Virus record (IMG/VR): IMGVR_UViG_3300012355_000038
Coordinates: 1 to 25,458 of that record
Direction: 5' to 3' (one strand)
DNA length: 25,458 nt
Origin: a virus
The position numbers and the translations under genes are program-made. Under the pieces are notes generated by a model. The model was given only the letters and a program-made list of their open reading frames with translations. It had not been told where the DNA came from and did not search any database. The stretch's first letter is position 1. The number at the start of each line of letters is the position of its first letter. Below are positions 18,094 through 25,458 of the stretch, one piece after another.

Positions 18094-19194
18094 TCATGAC
18101 AGGGACAGGCGGGATTCGACGTGCAGTTCGAGCTCGAAACGGGAACCGTGGCCGACACCGTTCGGCATAACCCCGGTGACGTGGCTCCACGACGTAGGCG
18201 TGACCTCGCATCGCACGAACGGTGTGGTGATGCCCAATGTGGGGTCGGCGGCCAAGACACCCAGGACCTCGCCGAGAACCGCGTTGGCGCGGTTGTCAGC
18301 TGCGAATTGGGTGCCGCCCGAATCGACACGCAGCACTTGGATGAACAGTTCGAGGTCGTAGCTTTCGTCGAACTCGAGGGGCAGCGCCCGCAGGATCTGT
18401 ACCGTGTGGGCGGCTTCGGCGTCACCGAACCAGACGGCATCAAGCACCCCGGCCCTTTGTACGTCCGGCTTGCGGACGGGGGCCTGGTAGGACACGTTGA
18501 CGCCGGCCAGCATGGGGCGGGTTTGCAGCGCAGCGACGAGCCCGGATTTGACGGCGAGAAGACTGGACCCGGTTTCGCCGGGGTTCAGGATGGCGGCACT
18601 GCCGCCCAGCGTCCACAGGTTACCTTGAGCGTCAACAAAAGAGATGGCGCCGGGTGGCTGCACCGTGAAGTCGGGTGAGGCAACCAGCGTGCCGTTGGCC
18701 CAGATCTTCGCTGAATAGAAGTTGCCGACGGCCCTCTCGGTGTTGTTGAACGCCCCGATCGCGATGGGTGCCGTCGAGTTCCACACCCCACCGGGGACAG
18801 CCGCCCCGGTCGCCAGCGCTCCCAAGGGGGCGCCGTCCATCTCGAATTGGCAATCCGATACGCCGCCCACATTGGCATGCCACACCCAGCCCATCCGATG
18901 CCGCGACCCGTCGACGGCGGTGTGCACTCGGTTGTAGGCAGGCGCCAAGTTGGACCCGTCAGCCGACACGTAGACGTACATGCGCCTATCGGTGATGTAG
19001 TTCCCGCGGAACAGGATGGCGGTTTGGCCGGCGCCGGCGGCCTGGGAAAGCAGCGCGTGGGCGGTCGTGTACCAATCATCCAACGCCACGTCTACTTCGA
19101 TCTCAAGTGTCGTCGCCCCGGCGATTGCGGCGATGTCGGGGCACGAGGCGTAGCAGCCCGAGGTGCCGTTGAGCCGGAGATAGCTTTCGGCCAT
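18094..19194 (-). CDS. LamG-like domain fused to a tail-terminator-like protein
   Basis: A 366-aa protein in two parts. Residues 1-215 look like a LamG/concanavalin domain: [54 protein letters not shown], a strand [10 protein letters not shown], then [20 protein letters not shown] and [15 protein letters not shown]. Residues about 217-366 begin [20 protein letters not shown] and continue [34 protein letters not shown] and [20 protein letters not shown], which is the pattern of the short actinophage neck proteins (tail terminator or completion), normally 130-160 aa. No internal start lies at the junction. It is placed between the connector and the 54-aa gene, where the terminator is expected. 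The fused sugar-binding-type fold would decorate the neck. Confidence 0.75.
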   Translation of the reverse strand: MAESYLRLNGTSGCYASCPDIAAIAGATTLEIEVDVALDDWYTTAHALLSQAAGAGQTAILFRGNYITDRRMYVYVSADGSNLAPAYNRVHTAVDGSRHRMGWVWHANVGGVSDCQFEMDGAPLGALATGAAVPGGVWNSTAPIAIGAFNNTERAVGNFYSAKIWANGTLVASPDFTVQPPGAISFVDAQGNLWTLGGSAAILNPGETGSSLLAVKSGLVAALQTRPMLAGVNVSYQAPVRKPDVQRAGVLDAVWFGDAEAAHTVQILRALPLEFDESYDLELFIQVLRVDSGGTQFAADNRANAVLGEVLGVLAADPTLGITTPFVRCEVTPTSWSHVTGVMPNGVGHGSRFELELHVESRLSLS

Positions 19195-19836
19195 CTACCC
19201 GACCACTGCTCGGGGGCGGTAGTCCTGCCATTCGTCGGCGAGAAGTTGCTTCACGGCGTTGGGGACGGCGAAGCGGGGGAACGCCTGGGCCGGCACATCG
19301 AACTCGCCTACCGAAGCGATGCTCTGCTCCTGGGAGCGCCACAGGTTGGCGAGCATGATCTGCGCCGCCTCCTTGTAGATCGGCTCCACGACTGCTGTGT
19401 TGGCCGCCCGGCCCGCCGTGTACACGACAACGACGTTCGCCCGGCCAGGTTCGAAACATCGGTCGGAACCGGAACGGCGGCGGACGAGCCGCCCGTTGAA
19501 CAACGACTGGTTCGGCTCGTATCGTTCGGCGAGATAACTGTCGGCCGGTTTTATGGCTTCGTCCTCAGCGGTGAGCACCATCGCTATCCCGTAACTGTCG
19601 TACTCCGTGACCGTGGTGAATGTGGCCGCCGGGCGCCGCTTGAGCTGTACGGCCGGTCGGCCGCCGTTGTGGCGGACCGTGAGCGCTCGCTGCACGACGG
19701 GACCGACGCCGCTGTCGAGCCGATGGGATACTCCGGTGATCAGTGCCGCCAGCTCAGTGTCCTGGGTTGTGTCGAGCACGTCGATGTTGAGCGCGGCCTT
19801 CGCCTCGGCGAGAGTGACAACATCGAGGACCGCCAC
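19195..19836 (-). CDS. Head-tail connector (gp6-like adaptor)
   Basis: A 213-aa protein. The beginning, VVTLAEAKAALNIDVLDTTQ followed by DTELAALITGVSHRLDSGVG, is the helical pattern of gp6-like/SPP1 gp15-like adaptors (LAEAKA.L......DTEL..LI......ID). A beta hairpin segment follows (TFTTVTEYDSYGIAMVLTAE), then YKEAAQIMLANLWRSQEQS, the closing helix. It should form the ring under the portal. Stop and next start are directly adjacent, so the fusion neck protein is likely produced in step with it. Confidence 0.85.
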   Translation of the reverse strand: MAVLDVVTLAEAKAALNIDVLDTTQDTELAALITGVSHRLDSGVGPVVQRALTVRHNGGRPAVQLKRRPAATFTTVTEYDSYGIAMVLTAEDEAIKPADSYLAERYEPNQSLFNGRLVRRRSGSDRCFEPGRANVVVVYTAGRAANTAVVEPIYKEAAQIMLANLWRSQEQSIASVGEFDVPAQAFPRFAVPNAVKQLLADEWQDYRPRAVVG

Positions 19837-19839
19837 CGG

Positions 19840-20166
19840 TCAGCCTCCGGCGACCCGAACGGCGGCGACAGTGACGCTCGTGACCGCCGAATAGGTGACG
19901 GTTTCCACGTGGTCGTAGATGCCATGGACCGGGATCATCGCCGTTCCGGTCGTGGCCGGCACGATGTACTGGCGGGTGACACCGGCCGGGCCAGCGGCCG
20001 TCACTGTCACGGCGCCGGCGGAGGCGTTGCGCACCTCGACCAAGACGCCGGTCGACCAGCCCGCGCCCCGTCGACCGCGGGGCACCGTGTCCCCACCGGC
20101 GGACGCCGCAACGAACGCGACGGAGGCGAGGCCATTGCTGGCGTCTTGGACGGTGAGCAGTGCCAT
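19840..20166 (-). CDS. Small beta-rich head-module protein (decoration candidate)
   Basis: A 108-aa protein rich in Val, Thr, Ala and Gly with alternating beta strands: MALLTVQDASNGLASVAFVA, GVLVEVRNASAGAVTVTAAG, TRQYIVPATTGTAMIPVHGI and ETVTYSAVTSVTVAAVRVAG. The composition and the place just after the capsid region suit a head decoration or stabilising protein. Only 3 nt separate it from its neighbours on both sides. I do not recognise a specific family, so this is a position-based suggestion. Confidence 0.65.
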   Translation of the reverse strand: MALLTVQDASNGLASVAFVAASAGGDTVPRGRRGAGWSTGVLVEVRNASAGAVTVTAAGPAGVTRQYIVPATTGTAMIPVHGIYDHVETVTYSAVTSVTVAAVRVAGG

Positions 20167-20169
20167 GGG

Positions 20170-20400
20170 TCACGCCTCCTGTTCCGCGACGGACCAGCCG
20201 CCACCCTCGGCGGCACCGTGACCGTTCGGGCATTTGCCCTGGTCGACCATGGCGCCGCACACCGAGCACTGCACGTACTCGGCGGGCGTGGCCGGCTCGG
20301 GGTCGGCCAGGATCTCGTGGCCGCCCGCCTTGATGACCCGCTTCGCGGGTTCAGCGGGGCCCTTCGGCTCCGTGGGCTTGGATGTGCCGCTGGCCGCCAT
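20170..20400 (-). CDS. Zinc-ribbon protein in the head module
   Basis: A 76-aa protein from ATG 20400, whose last base is the first of the capsid stop (TGATG). The first 40 residues are Pro/Ala/Lys-rich and probably flexible; then VQCSVCGAMVDQGKCPNGHG gives C45, C48, C57 and H61, a compact CCCH zinc knuckle. A zinc-binding protein among structural genes is not unusual in actinophages, but its job is unknown to me; a capsid-associated or assembly role is inferred from position only. Confidence 0.7.
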   Translation of the reverse strand: MAASGTSKPTEPKGPAEPAKRVIKAGGHEILADPEPATPAEYVQCSVCGAMVDQGKCPNGHGAAEGGGWSVAEQEA

Positions 20401-22202
20401 CAGGCGCTCTTGTTCAGGGCGGCGAGACCGGCGGGGCGCAGGACTTTGGTGGCGTAGTAGCCGAACAGGGCGAGCTCGACGAGTGCCGGCCCGGATTTCT
20501 CTTCGAAGCGGAAGTCGAGCAGCGGCGATTCCCACACCCAGAAGTCGTTGCGGTTGATGATGATCAGCACATCATCGGTGATCGTCTCGGTCATCGCCCA
20601 CGCCGGCACGAACGGCAGGCCGTCTACGTACCAGCCCTGCTGGACGGCGTTGCCGAGGCCCACGGTGTTCGTGGCCCCGATGCTCGGCAGCAGCGGCCGG
20701 CCGGTCGTGTCTACCGCGTTGGCGAAGTTGCGGGTCACCGACTGGCTGATGACGGCGCCGGTCGGTGCCGCGAACCGCGTGAACGGGTACATGGCCAGCA
20801 GGTTGCGGGTCGGCCCGATCGCCAGGCCGGTGGTCAGGTCCAGGTTGGCCTGCGTGACGTTCGTGACCAGCGGGGCGGCAGCCTGGTTGTTGATCGCGGC
20901 GTACGCCTTCTGTTCGGTCTGCCGATTCCATGATTCCCGCATCGCTGACATGGCGATGGCGTCGATCGCCGGGTTGGCGGCGTCGACGATCTCGCGGGTC
21001 AGCTTGAACGAGCCCGAGATGCCACCGGGGGTGACCGTCACAGTGTCGAGGGTCAGTGTGCCGTCCGTCGGGTTGACGCCTTCCACATGGTCGGCGGTGG
21101 CGCCCGTAGCGGTCACGAACCGGGGGACCGTGAACGGCGTCGCGTCCGAGATGGTGCCTCTCGATGCGTGGGCGACGATCGGCCGGCCCTGCATGAGCTG
21201 GGTGACGTACAGGTCAGGCCGATAGCCGGGCGGGATCACCTGGGAGGCGTTGCCGGTGGTGACCGTCGCGAACTTCACGAGATCGCTCTGCTGCTCCTTG
21301 AACTTGTTGAGCCGGTCACGGGCGTCGTAGTCCCGATGGTCGTAGAAGGCCCAGGCGTCCCGCACCAGCGACTCGTGACGGGAATCGCCGTCGAACCGGT
21401 ACACGGGCGGTTCCGAGATCACCTTGAACCGGGCCGCGGCCGCCTCGCCCCGGCCGGCCGCGTCGACGTCCTCAAGCCGGCTGAAGGCTGCCCCGAACGC
21501 GTCGGCCACGTTTTTGGCGATCGACTCCTGGGATGCCTCGAATGACTCGGACAGCTTGTCGGCCATCTTCGCGAACCGCTGGTCCAGTTCGGCCTCGAAA
21601 CGTTCCATGCCCGAACCCTGGTGTTCCAGGACTGTGGGCTTGGCTCCGTCGCCGGTGGCCTTGTCGCCCTCACGGGCAGGGATGGTTGCCATTTCCGCTC
21701 CCTCCTGGGAAGCAACAACCGACGCAACTCTTGCGTCGGCGAACGCTGGGATAGCCACGATGGACACCTCCACGAGACGGGCATCGTGCACGAGGCGCAC
21801 ACTCGGGTCGTCGGGGTCCGCCTGCCAACCGTCGGCCGCGAACGCCGGCCCGACAGAGAACCCGTCGAGGACGCCATCTTCCGCTTCGGACAGGATCTCG
21901 TCGCCCGCCTGGCCCCGCTTCACCTGGAACTCGGCCCACAGACCTTCGTCGCGGTCCTCGAACCCCAACGCCTTGCCGACTGCGTTCTGCGGGTCGTGGT
22001 CCTTGAGCAGTTTCACCCGGCCGGTGTCAGCCGGCACCTCCACCGAACTGCGGGCGAAACGCCACTGGAACCCGCCAGAAAAGGCGACCTTGCCCCAAGG
22101 TAGGACCATTCCAGAAATCCGGCGCCGGGTGCGGTCAACCCGGAATTCGGCGTCGGGCGCAGCGAAATCGAACCGTTCAGGATGCGACGGGGACTCGGCC
22201 AT
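20400..22202 (-). CDS. Prohead protease fused to major capsid protein (HK97-type)
   Basis: A 600-aa polyprotein; ATG 22202 has AGAGGAG upstream and overlaps the portal gene by 26 bp. Residues 1-165 are a U35-type protease: RRISGMVLPWGKV, catalytic-type H69 in LLKDHDPQ, S116 in VLDGFSVGPAF, and E145 in LVEVSIVAIPAFADA. Residues 185-265 form a charged helical scaffold (RFEAELDQRFAKMADKLSES). Residues 270-600 are the capsid fold: VIPPGYRPDLYVTQLMQGRP, TPFTVPRFVTATG, SGSFKLTREIVDAANPAIDA and FVPAWAMTETITDDVLIIIN. The protease should cut itself and the scaffold off as the prohead matures. An internal ATG at 21692 with its own strong ribosome-binding site may add capsid subunits without protease. 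Confidence 0.92.
   Translation of the reverse strand: MAESPSHPERFDFAAPDAEFRVDRTRRRISGMVLPWGKVAFSGGFQWRFARSSVEVPADTGRVKLLKDHDPQNAVGKALGFEDRDEGLWAEFQVKRGQAGDEILSEAEDGVLDGFSVGPAFAADGWQADPDDPSVRLVHDARLVEVSIVAIPAFADARVASVVASQEGAEMATIPAREGDKATGDGAKPTVLEHQGSGMERFEAELDQRFAKMADKLSESFEASQESIAKNVADAFGAAFSRLEDVDAAGRGEAAAARFKVISEPPVYRFDGDSRHESLVRDAWAFYDHRDYDARDRLNKFKEQQSDLVKFATVTTGNASQVIPPGYRPDLYVTQLMQGRPIVAHASRGTISDATPFTVPRFVTATGATADHVEGVNPTDGTLTLDTVTVTPGGISGSFKLTREIVDAANPAIDAIAMSAMRESWNRQTEQKAYAAINNQAAAPLVTNVTQANLDLTTGLAIGPTRNLLAMYPFTRFAAPTGAVISQSVTRNFANAVDTTGRPLLPSIGATNTVGLGNAVQQGWYVDGLPFVPAWAMTETITDDVLIIINRNDFWVWESPLLDFRFEEKSGPALVELALFGYYATKVLRPAGLAALNKSA
21690..21706 (-). promoter_or_regulatory. Strong internal ribosome-binding site and ATG in the protease-capsid gene
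   Basis: AGGAGGG lies on the minus strand just after the protease domain, with AGGAGG at 21706-21701, followed after 8 nt by an in-frame ATG (21692-21690, residue 171, MATIPAREG). Initiation here would give a 430-aa scaffold plus capsid protein without protease. The position at the domain border makes chance occurrence less likely. Confidence 0.7.
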
Positions 22203-23433
22203 TGCCGTTGCTCCTCTCGGCCGGCGGTTCAGCCGGTTCGGCCACTGGTCTGGCGCGCTGCTCGAGGCGGGCTTCCTCCGCCGGGGTGAGCGGTGGACGG
22301 TGCTCCGCCTCCCGGATCTCGCCGGTCGTTATGGCGCCCACCTCCCGGCCGATCTGGTAGGACTCCATCCGGGTCTTGGTGTCGGCCCGCAGGAATCCTC
22401 TGACGTCGAACTTGGCGTGCAACCCCCGCGGCAACACATCATCCTTCGACAACCGCTGCTCAATAGCGACCATGTACGGCATGAGCGTGAAGCTGATGAG
22501 GTCCATGCGCCGCTGCTCAGCGTTCTGGTAGGTGCGGGTCGTCGTCGAAATGCCCAGGTCCTCCGGGTCGATCCCGGCCGCCCTGGCGATCTCCAGGACC
22601 GCGTGGTTGCGGGCGTCGGCCAACTGGATCTGTTCGGCGTTCCATTGCGGCGTTTCCAGGTCGAGCGAGTTGGGCACGTAGCCGAACGCCCGGGTGCGCC
22701 GGGCTGCCGCCCACTGGTCCAAGACGGCGGTGATCTCCTCGTCGTCGAGCGGGTCGACGTTGTCCTTGTCTGTGAAATAGCCGAGCGGCATCGGGTCGGA
22801 GGCGTAGAGCTCGGCCGCCTTGTCGAGCAGCAGGGCCGCCCGGACCGCCCGTGCCGCATGCTTGAGCAGCGGCGGGTTCGGCGACACGAACCGGATGACC
22901 TCTCGGGGCGGGACCGGGGCACCGTCGATGAAGATCGGGTCCCGGGGCGAGAACGTGAGGTCTTCGGACAGCACCTCGGACGGCATTCCGAGGATGGCAT
23001 GTTGGGAGACGGAACGTTTGTCGAGGTGGTGGCCCTCCACTGGGTAGCCCTCAGCATTGAAGCGGGTGACCCGCCAGTAGGACACCGATTCGAACAGCAG
23101 GTCTTCGAACGTCGCCGCGTACACGACCGACGCCGGGATCTCGGGGTGCGGGTCGCCGACGATCGAGTTGCGGGTATCGACCGCCAACGTCCTGTCGTAC
23201 ACGTTGATGGGCAGGGTCGACGGGATGCCGGCCACCATGTTCCGAGCCCGCAGTACCGCCGGCACGCTCAGCGCGTCGCGGCGCGACACTTTCGCCGATG
23301 AGAGACCGGCCAGTTGGTCGAGGAGGAACGGGTCGGCGTTGAGGCTGAACCCGAGCTGGAAGCCATTGACGCCCGGCTCCGACCACTCCTCGGCCACCGG
23401 CTCGGTGCGAGCCCAGCGGCTGTACCACGCCAT
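22177..23433 (-). CDS. Portal protein
   Basis: A 418-aa portal. Seen: FLLDQLAGLSSAKVSRRDAL with VPAVLRARNMVAGIPSTLPI, the beginning of HK97/SPP1-type portals; RVTRFNAEGYPVEGHHLDKR and VIRFVSPNPPLLKHAARAVR; then FTDKDNVDPLDDEEITAVLD and FGYVPNSLDLETP; and LADARNHAVLEIARAAGIDP, followed by the stem helix sequence QNAEQRRMDLISFTLMPYMV. It makes the twelve-fold ring through which DNA enters and on which the tail docks. The start is one base before the large terminase stop ends (shared base), and its end overlaps the capsid gene. Late-operon translation is thus tightly coupled. Confidence 0.92.
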   Translation of the reverse strand: MAWYSRWARTEPVAEEWSEPGVNGFQLGFSLNADPFLLDQLAGLSSAKVSRRDALSVPAVLRARNMVAGIPSTLPINVYDRTLAVDTRNSIVGDPHPEIPASVVYAATFEDLLFESVSYWRVTRFNAEGYPVEGHHLDKRSVSQHAILGMPSEVLSEDLTFSPRDPIFIDGAPVPPREVIRFVSPNPPLLKHAARAVRAALLLDKAAELYASDPMPLGYFTDKDNVDPLDDEEITAVLDQWAAARRTRAFGYVPNSLDLETPQWNAEQIQLADARNHAVLEIARAAGIDPEDLGISTTTRTYQNAEQRRMDLISFTLMPYMVAIEQRLSKDDVLPRGLHAKFDVRGFLRADTKTRMESYQIGREVGAITTGEIREAEHRPPLTPAEEARLEQRARPVAEPAEPPAERSNGNGRVPVAS

Positions 23434-25016
23434 CAGCCGCCCTCCTTGTTGGGCTCGGTCGGCAGCAGCAGCTTCCGGGTCCGGGTCCGACGCCTCGGCA
23501 TCGTCATGGCGGCCTCCAAGGCGAGTACGTCGGCGATGCCTGCGTCGATCTTGCGGGTGTCCATCTTCACGAACACATGCCGGGTGCGGCCATCGTCGGC
23601 ATCGGCATTGACCCTTACCTTTTTGCGGGCCATCGCCAACACGTGCCGGGTCGTCGTCTCATCGCCATCATGGGTGGACGACTTCTCGGCCAACGCCGTC
23701 GAATAGCGGTCGCAGGCGGCGGCCATCCTGCGGAGCGAGTTCGTGTCGAACACAAGCACGCGGGCATCCTTCTCTTTGCGGCCAGCGTTCCACCGCAGCG
23801 CCCACGTCTCAACCTCGGTCCACCATTTCGCCGGGTCGCATAACATCAGGCCGACGTCGTAGCGCTCGAACGTCTCGGCCACCTTGGCCTCAACCTCGAG
23901 GCGCGGCACCCGCCAACCCTCGCGTGCGCCCATCGGCCGTTCCCACACAGCGATCGTGAACCGGTGGCCGGCAGTGGTACAACCCCGCAGCGCTGTGGCG
24001 TCGTCGGAGATGCTGCCGTCGAACCCGACACCGATGCGCTCACCCTCGGGCACCACATCGGGCCGGGCAAGTTCCGCCCACCGATGCGGGTCCACCGCCG
24101 CCAGCTCGCCCTTGACGAGCTGGTTCAGGTAGAAGCGGCGCGCGTCGGCCGCATCCGTTGCCGGGTCCTGGACTTCGGCGACGATCCGGTCGAGATTGAC
24201 CCATTTCGCATCGCCATAGGCGATTTTGAGAGCCCGTTTCAGAACCCGCTTCTCTGACAAGTCCTCGACCCACGGCACCTCGGGGCCAGAGTCGTACAGG
24301 AGGCCGGCTTCGCCTTTTTCCCACGCCTTGTGGCTGTCCTCTGCGACGCTGTGCTCACCGGGAACGAACGCGTTGGTCGATTCGATCGACCGGCCGCCGC
24401 CTTTGCCGAGGTTGCGACGCAACACGGCGGCCAGGCGCCGACCGCCGTTCGAGCTGAGCCACAGATGCGTCTCGTCCAGCACGGCCGCCGTGATGAGCGA
24501 CCCTTCCCGGCTCCCCGCTGCGCTCGTCACCGGCTCAATCAGGCAGCCGGGCCGGTCCTTTACGAACACTTTGGTCCGGCCGAGGTCGAGCCCGAAGTCG
24601 TCAAGTGCCGGCGAGTCGGCGAGCATGGCGTACACCGCCGAGTAGGTGTTCCCGGTCTGGTCCTCGGAGCACGCCGCGATCTGTTCCCACGGGGTCGGCC
24701 ACGGCTTCCCAACCGGGCGGCCCTTGGCATCCCACCCGTCGAACAAGACGGGGCCGACGAACTCCCCGAGCGCCCACGCCGCCAGCTTCGGCGACTTCCC
24801 CCAACCCTTCGACCGCCTCGAAGCCGCCCGGCGGTAAACGAACCGTCCACGCCCATCGACCATGTAGAACCGGACAACGAACCGGGCCTGCTCATCGGTC
24901 AGGCGCAACGGCTTGCCGTAATCCGGACCGGACGGCACCCGCAGGTACGTTTCATACCAGTCGAGGAGCTCCCACCCGAGCGACGGCGTGTTCTCGGGAG
25001 TCAGGAACTCGCTCAC
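23433..25016 (-). CDS. terL: Terminase large subunit
   Basis: A 527-aa packaging motor. The ATPase part has a Walker A-like SRRSKGWGKSP at 67-76, the variant seen in phage large terminases, and Walker B ITAAVLDETHLW with D181 and E182. A coupling-type segment follows (GGGRSIESTNAFVPGE). The nuclease part shows IGVGFDGSISDDATAL with D333, LMLCDPAKWWTEVETW, and a terminal HVFVKMDTRKIDAGIADVLA with the last acidic residue of the metal site. It should cut concatemeric DNA and drive it through the portal. It directly follows the small subunit and shares one base with the portal gene. Confidence 0.95.
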   Translation of the reverse strand: MSEFLTPENTPSLGWELLDWYETYLRVPSGPDYGKPLRLTDEQARFVVRFYMVDGRGRFVYRRAASRRSKGWGKSPKLAAWALGEFVGPVLFDGWDAKGRPVGKPWPTPWEQIAACSEDQTGNTYSAVYAMLADSPALDDFGLDLGRTKVFVKDRPGCLIEPVTSAAGSREGSLITAAVLDETHLWLSSNGGRRLAAVLRRNLGKGGGRSIESTNAFVPGEHSVAEDSHKAWEKGEAGLLYDSGPEVPWVEDLSEKRVLKRALKIAYGDAKWVNLDRIVAEVQDPATDAADARRFYLNQLVKGELAAVDPHRWAELARPDVVPEGERIGVGFDGSISDDATALRGCTTAGHRFTIAVWERPMGAREGWRVPRLEVEAKVAETFERYDVGLMLCDPAKWWTEVETWALRWNAGRKEKDARVLVFDTNSLRRMAAACDRYSTALAEKSSTHDGDETTTRHVLAMARKKVRVNADADDGRTRHVFVKMDTRKIDAGIADVLALEAAMTMPRRRTRTRKLLLPTEPNKEGG

Positions 25017-25421
25017 CTACACCGCCTTGAGGCGCCTCGGCTTCACCTGGCGGACCGGAGCCGCCTTCTGCTCGGTGGCCGGCGGCGCCCAGCGGCGGTC
25101 CTGCTGGCCCTTCGGTGTGATCCCATACGTGTCCATCTGCAGCCGCAGCTCGGACGCCCGTTGGAACTCGCCCCGCTCGACCTGGTCGTAAATACGGACC
25201 ACCTGGCGCAGCCCCGGCAGATCGGTCGGTGTCCAGTGGGCCGCCACCCACGAGGCCATCCATGTTGACCATGCCTCCCGGCTCGCCTTCTGCAGACCGT
25301 CCGGCGGCTGCGGCACTTCGCCTAGCTGCCAACCCTCGCCCGACGCCGGCGTCCAGTCGCCTCGCTCCGGCTGGTTCTCCCGCCGTCGCTGCGTTTTCGG
25401 TGTGGGGCCTCGTCCGGCCAT
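25017..25421 (-). CDS. terS: Terminase small subunit (P27-like)
   Basis: A 134-aa protein beginning MAGRGPTPKTQRRRENQPER, the basic leader typical of small terminase subunits in actinophages. Helices follow (LQKASREAWSTWMASWVAAH, LPGLRQVVRIYDQVERGEFQ, RASELRLQMDTYGITPKGQQ), with RW.PP and a basic tail KPRRLKAV. The P27 family pattern is a helical bundle with LRQVVR..D and YGLTPK.....W. It should recognise the packaging site and present DNA to the large subunit. GGGAG lies about 8 nt before the ATG. The 37 bases to the right edge show no gene. Confidence 0.9.
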   Translation of the reverse strand: MAGRGPTPKTQRRRENQPERGDWTPASGEGWQLGEVPQPPDGLQKASREAWSTWMASWVAAHWTPTDLPGLRQVVRIYDQVERGEFQRASELRLQMDTYGITPKGQQDRRWAPPATEQKAAPVRQVKPRRLKAV

Positions 25422-25458
25422 CGGTCAACTCCCAAACCCGTAGAGAACCCGAGAAGCC

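Noticed and set aside
17919-18443. A 174-codon frame for the small protein before the tail tube
   Set aside because: The first 120 codons overlap the fusion neck gene and read as noise; a ribosome-binding site and GTG at 18083 define the real 54-aa protein.
18847-20457. Plus-strand 536-codon frame opposite head-module genes
   Set aside because: Antisense to four coherent minus-strand genes; no motif or ribosome-binding site.
21424-23301. Long plus-strand frame opposite capsid and portal
   Set aside because: Antisense shadow of the protease-capsid and portal genes; low-complexity composition, no recognisable motif and no start signal.

Overview
The window reads as the right-hand two thirds of a temperate, long-tailed (siphovirus-type) double-stranded DNA phage, most likely infecting a high-GC actinobacterium. 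The reasons are the high G+C by eye, the P27-like small terminase, the HK97-type protease-capsid polyprotein, the slippery tail-assembly chaperone, the tape measure, the amidase endolysin, and an early operon of actinophage type (YqaJ, RecT, DUF2303 and DUF6745-like proteins). Nearly all genes lie on the minus strand, and neighbouring genes very often share ATGA, GTGA or TGATG overlaps, so translation is probably coupled along long polycistronic messages.

Layout in the direction of transcription, right to left. 25.4-19.2 kb is the packaging and head module: small and large terminase, portal, fused prohead protease-major capsid, a zinc-ribbon protein, a small beta-rich protein and a head-tail connector. 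19.2-11.7 kb is the tail module: a LamG-like domain fused to a tail-terminator-like domain, a 54-aa protein, tail tube, gp10-like protein, chaperones with a -1 frameshift, tape measure, a LamG-containing minor tail protein and a C1q/TNF-like tip or fibre protein. 11.5-7.9 kb is lysis and accessory: an amidase with a two-blade lectin-type C-terminus, then a run of small membrane, secreted and Cys-rich proteins, including a membrane-anchored collagen-like protein. This region ends in a rho-independent-type hairpin.

7.9-5.1 kb holds integration and immunity. The 5' half of a tRNA-Val(CAC) gene lies between the lysis genes and the integrase, flanked by a 12-bp tandem repeat, and looks like attP. 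Next come a PAPS-reductase/DndC-like protein, a tyrosine integrase, and a rightward HTH repressor candidate divergent from a leftward HTH gene. An attP-like site inside the gene order, rather than at a boundary, suggests an unintegrated phage genome and not a prophage. 5.1 kb to the left edge is an early operon starting at a TTGACA promoter that appears to give a leaderless mRNA. It encodes HTH and zinc-ribbon regulators, a C5-methyltransferase remnant, an excisionase-like protein, small unknowns, YqaJ exonuclease, a 23-aa peptide, DUF2303, RecT annealase and a DUF6745-like protein cut by the window edge.

The most notable observations are: a slippery site with a 9-bp stem whose loop holds the zero-frame stop; a strong internal ribosome-binding site inside the protease-capsid gene; the LamG-tail terminator fusion; the collagen-like membrane protein in the lysis region; the tRNA 5'-half attP; and the PAPS-reductase-like gene between attP and int. 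All family assignments come from reading motifs by eye; no database search was run.
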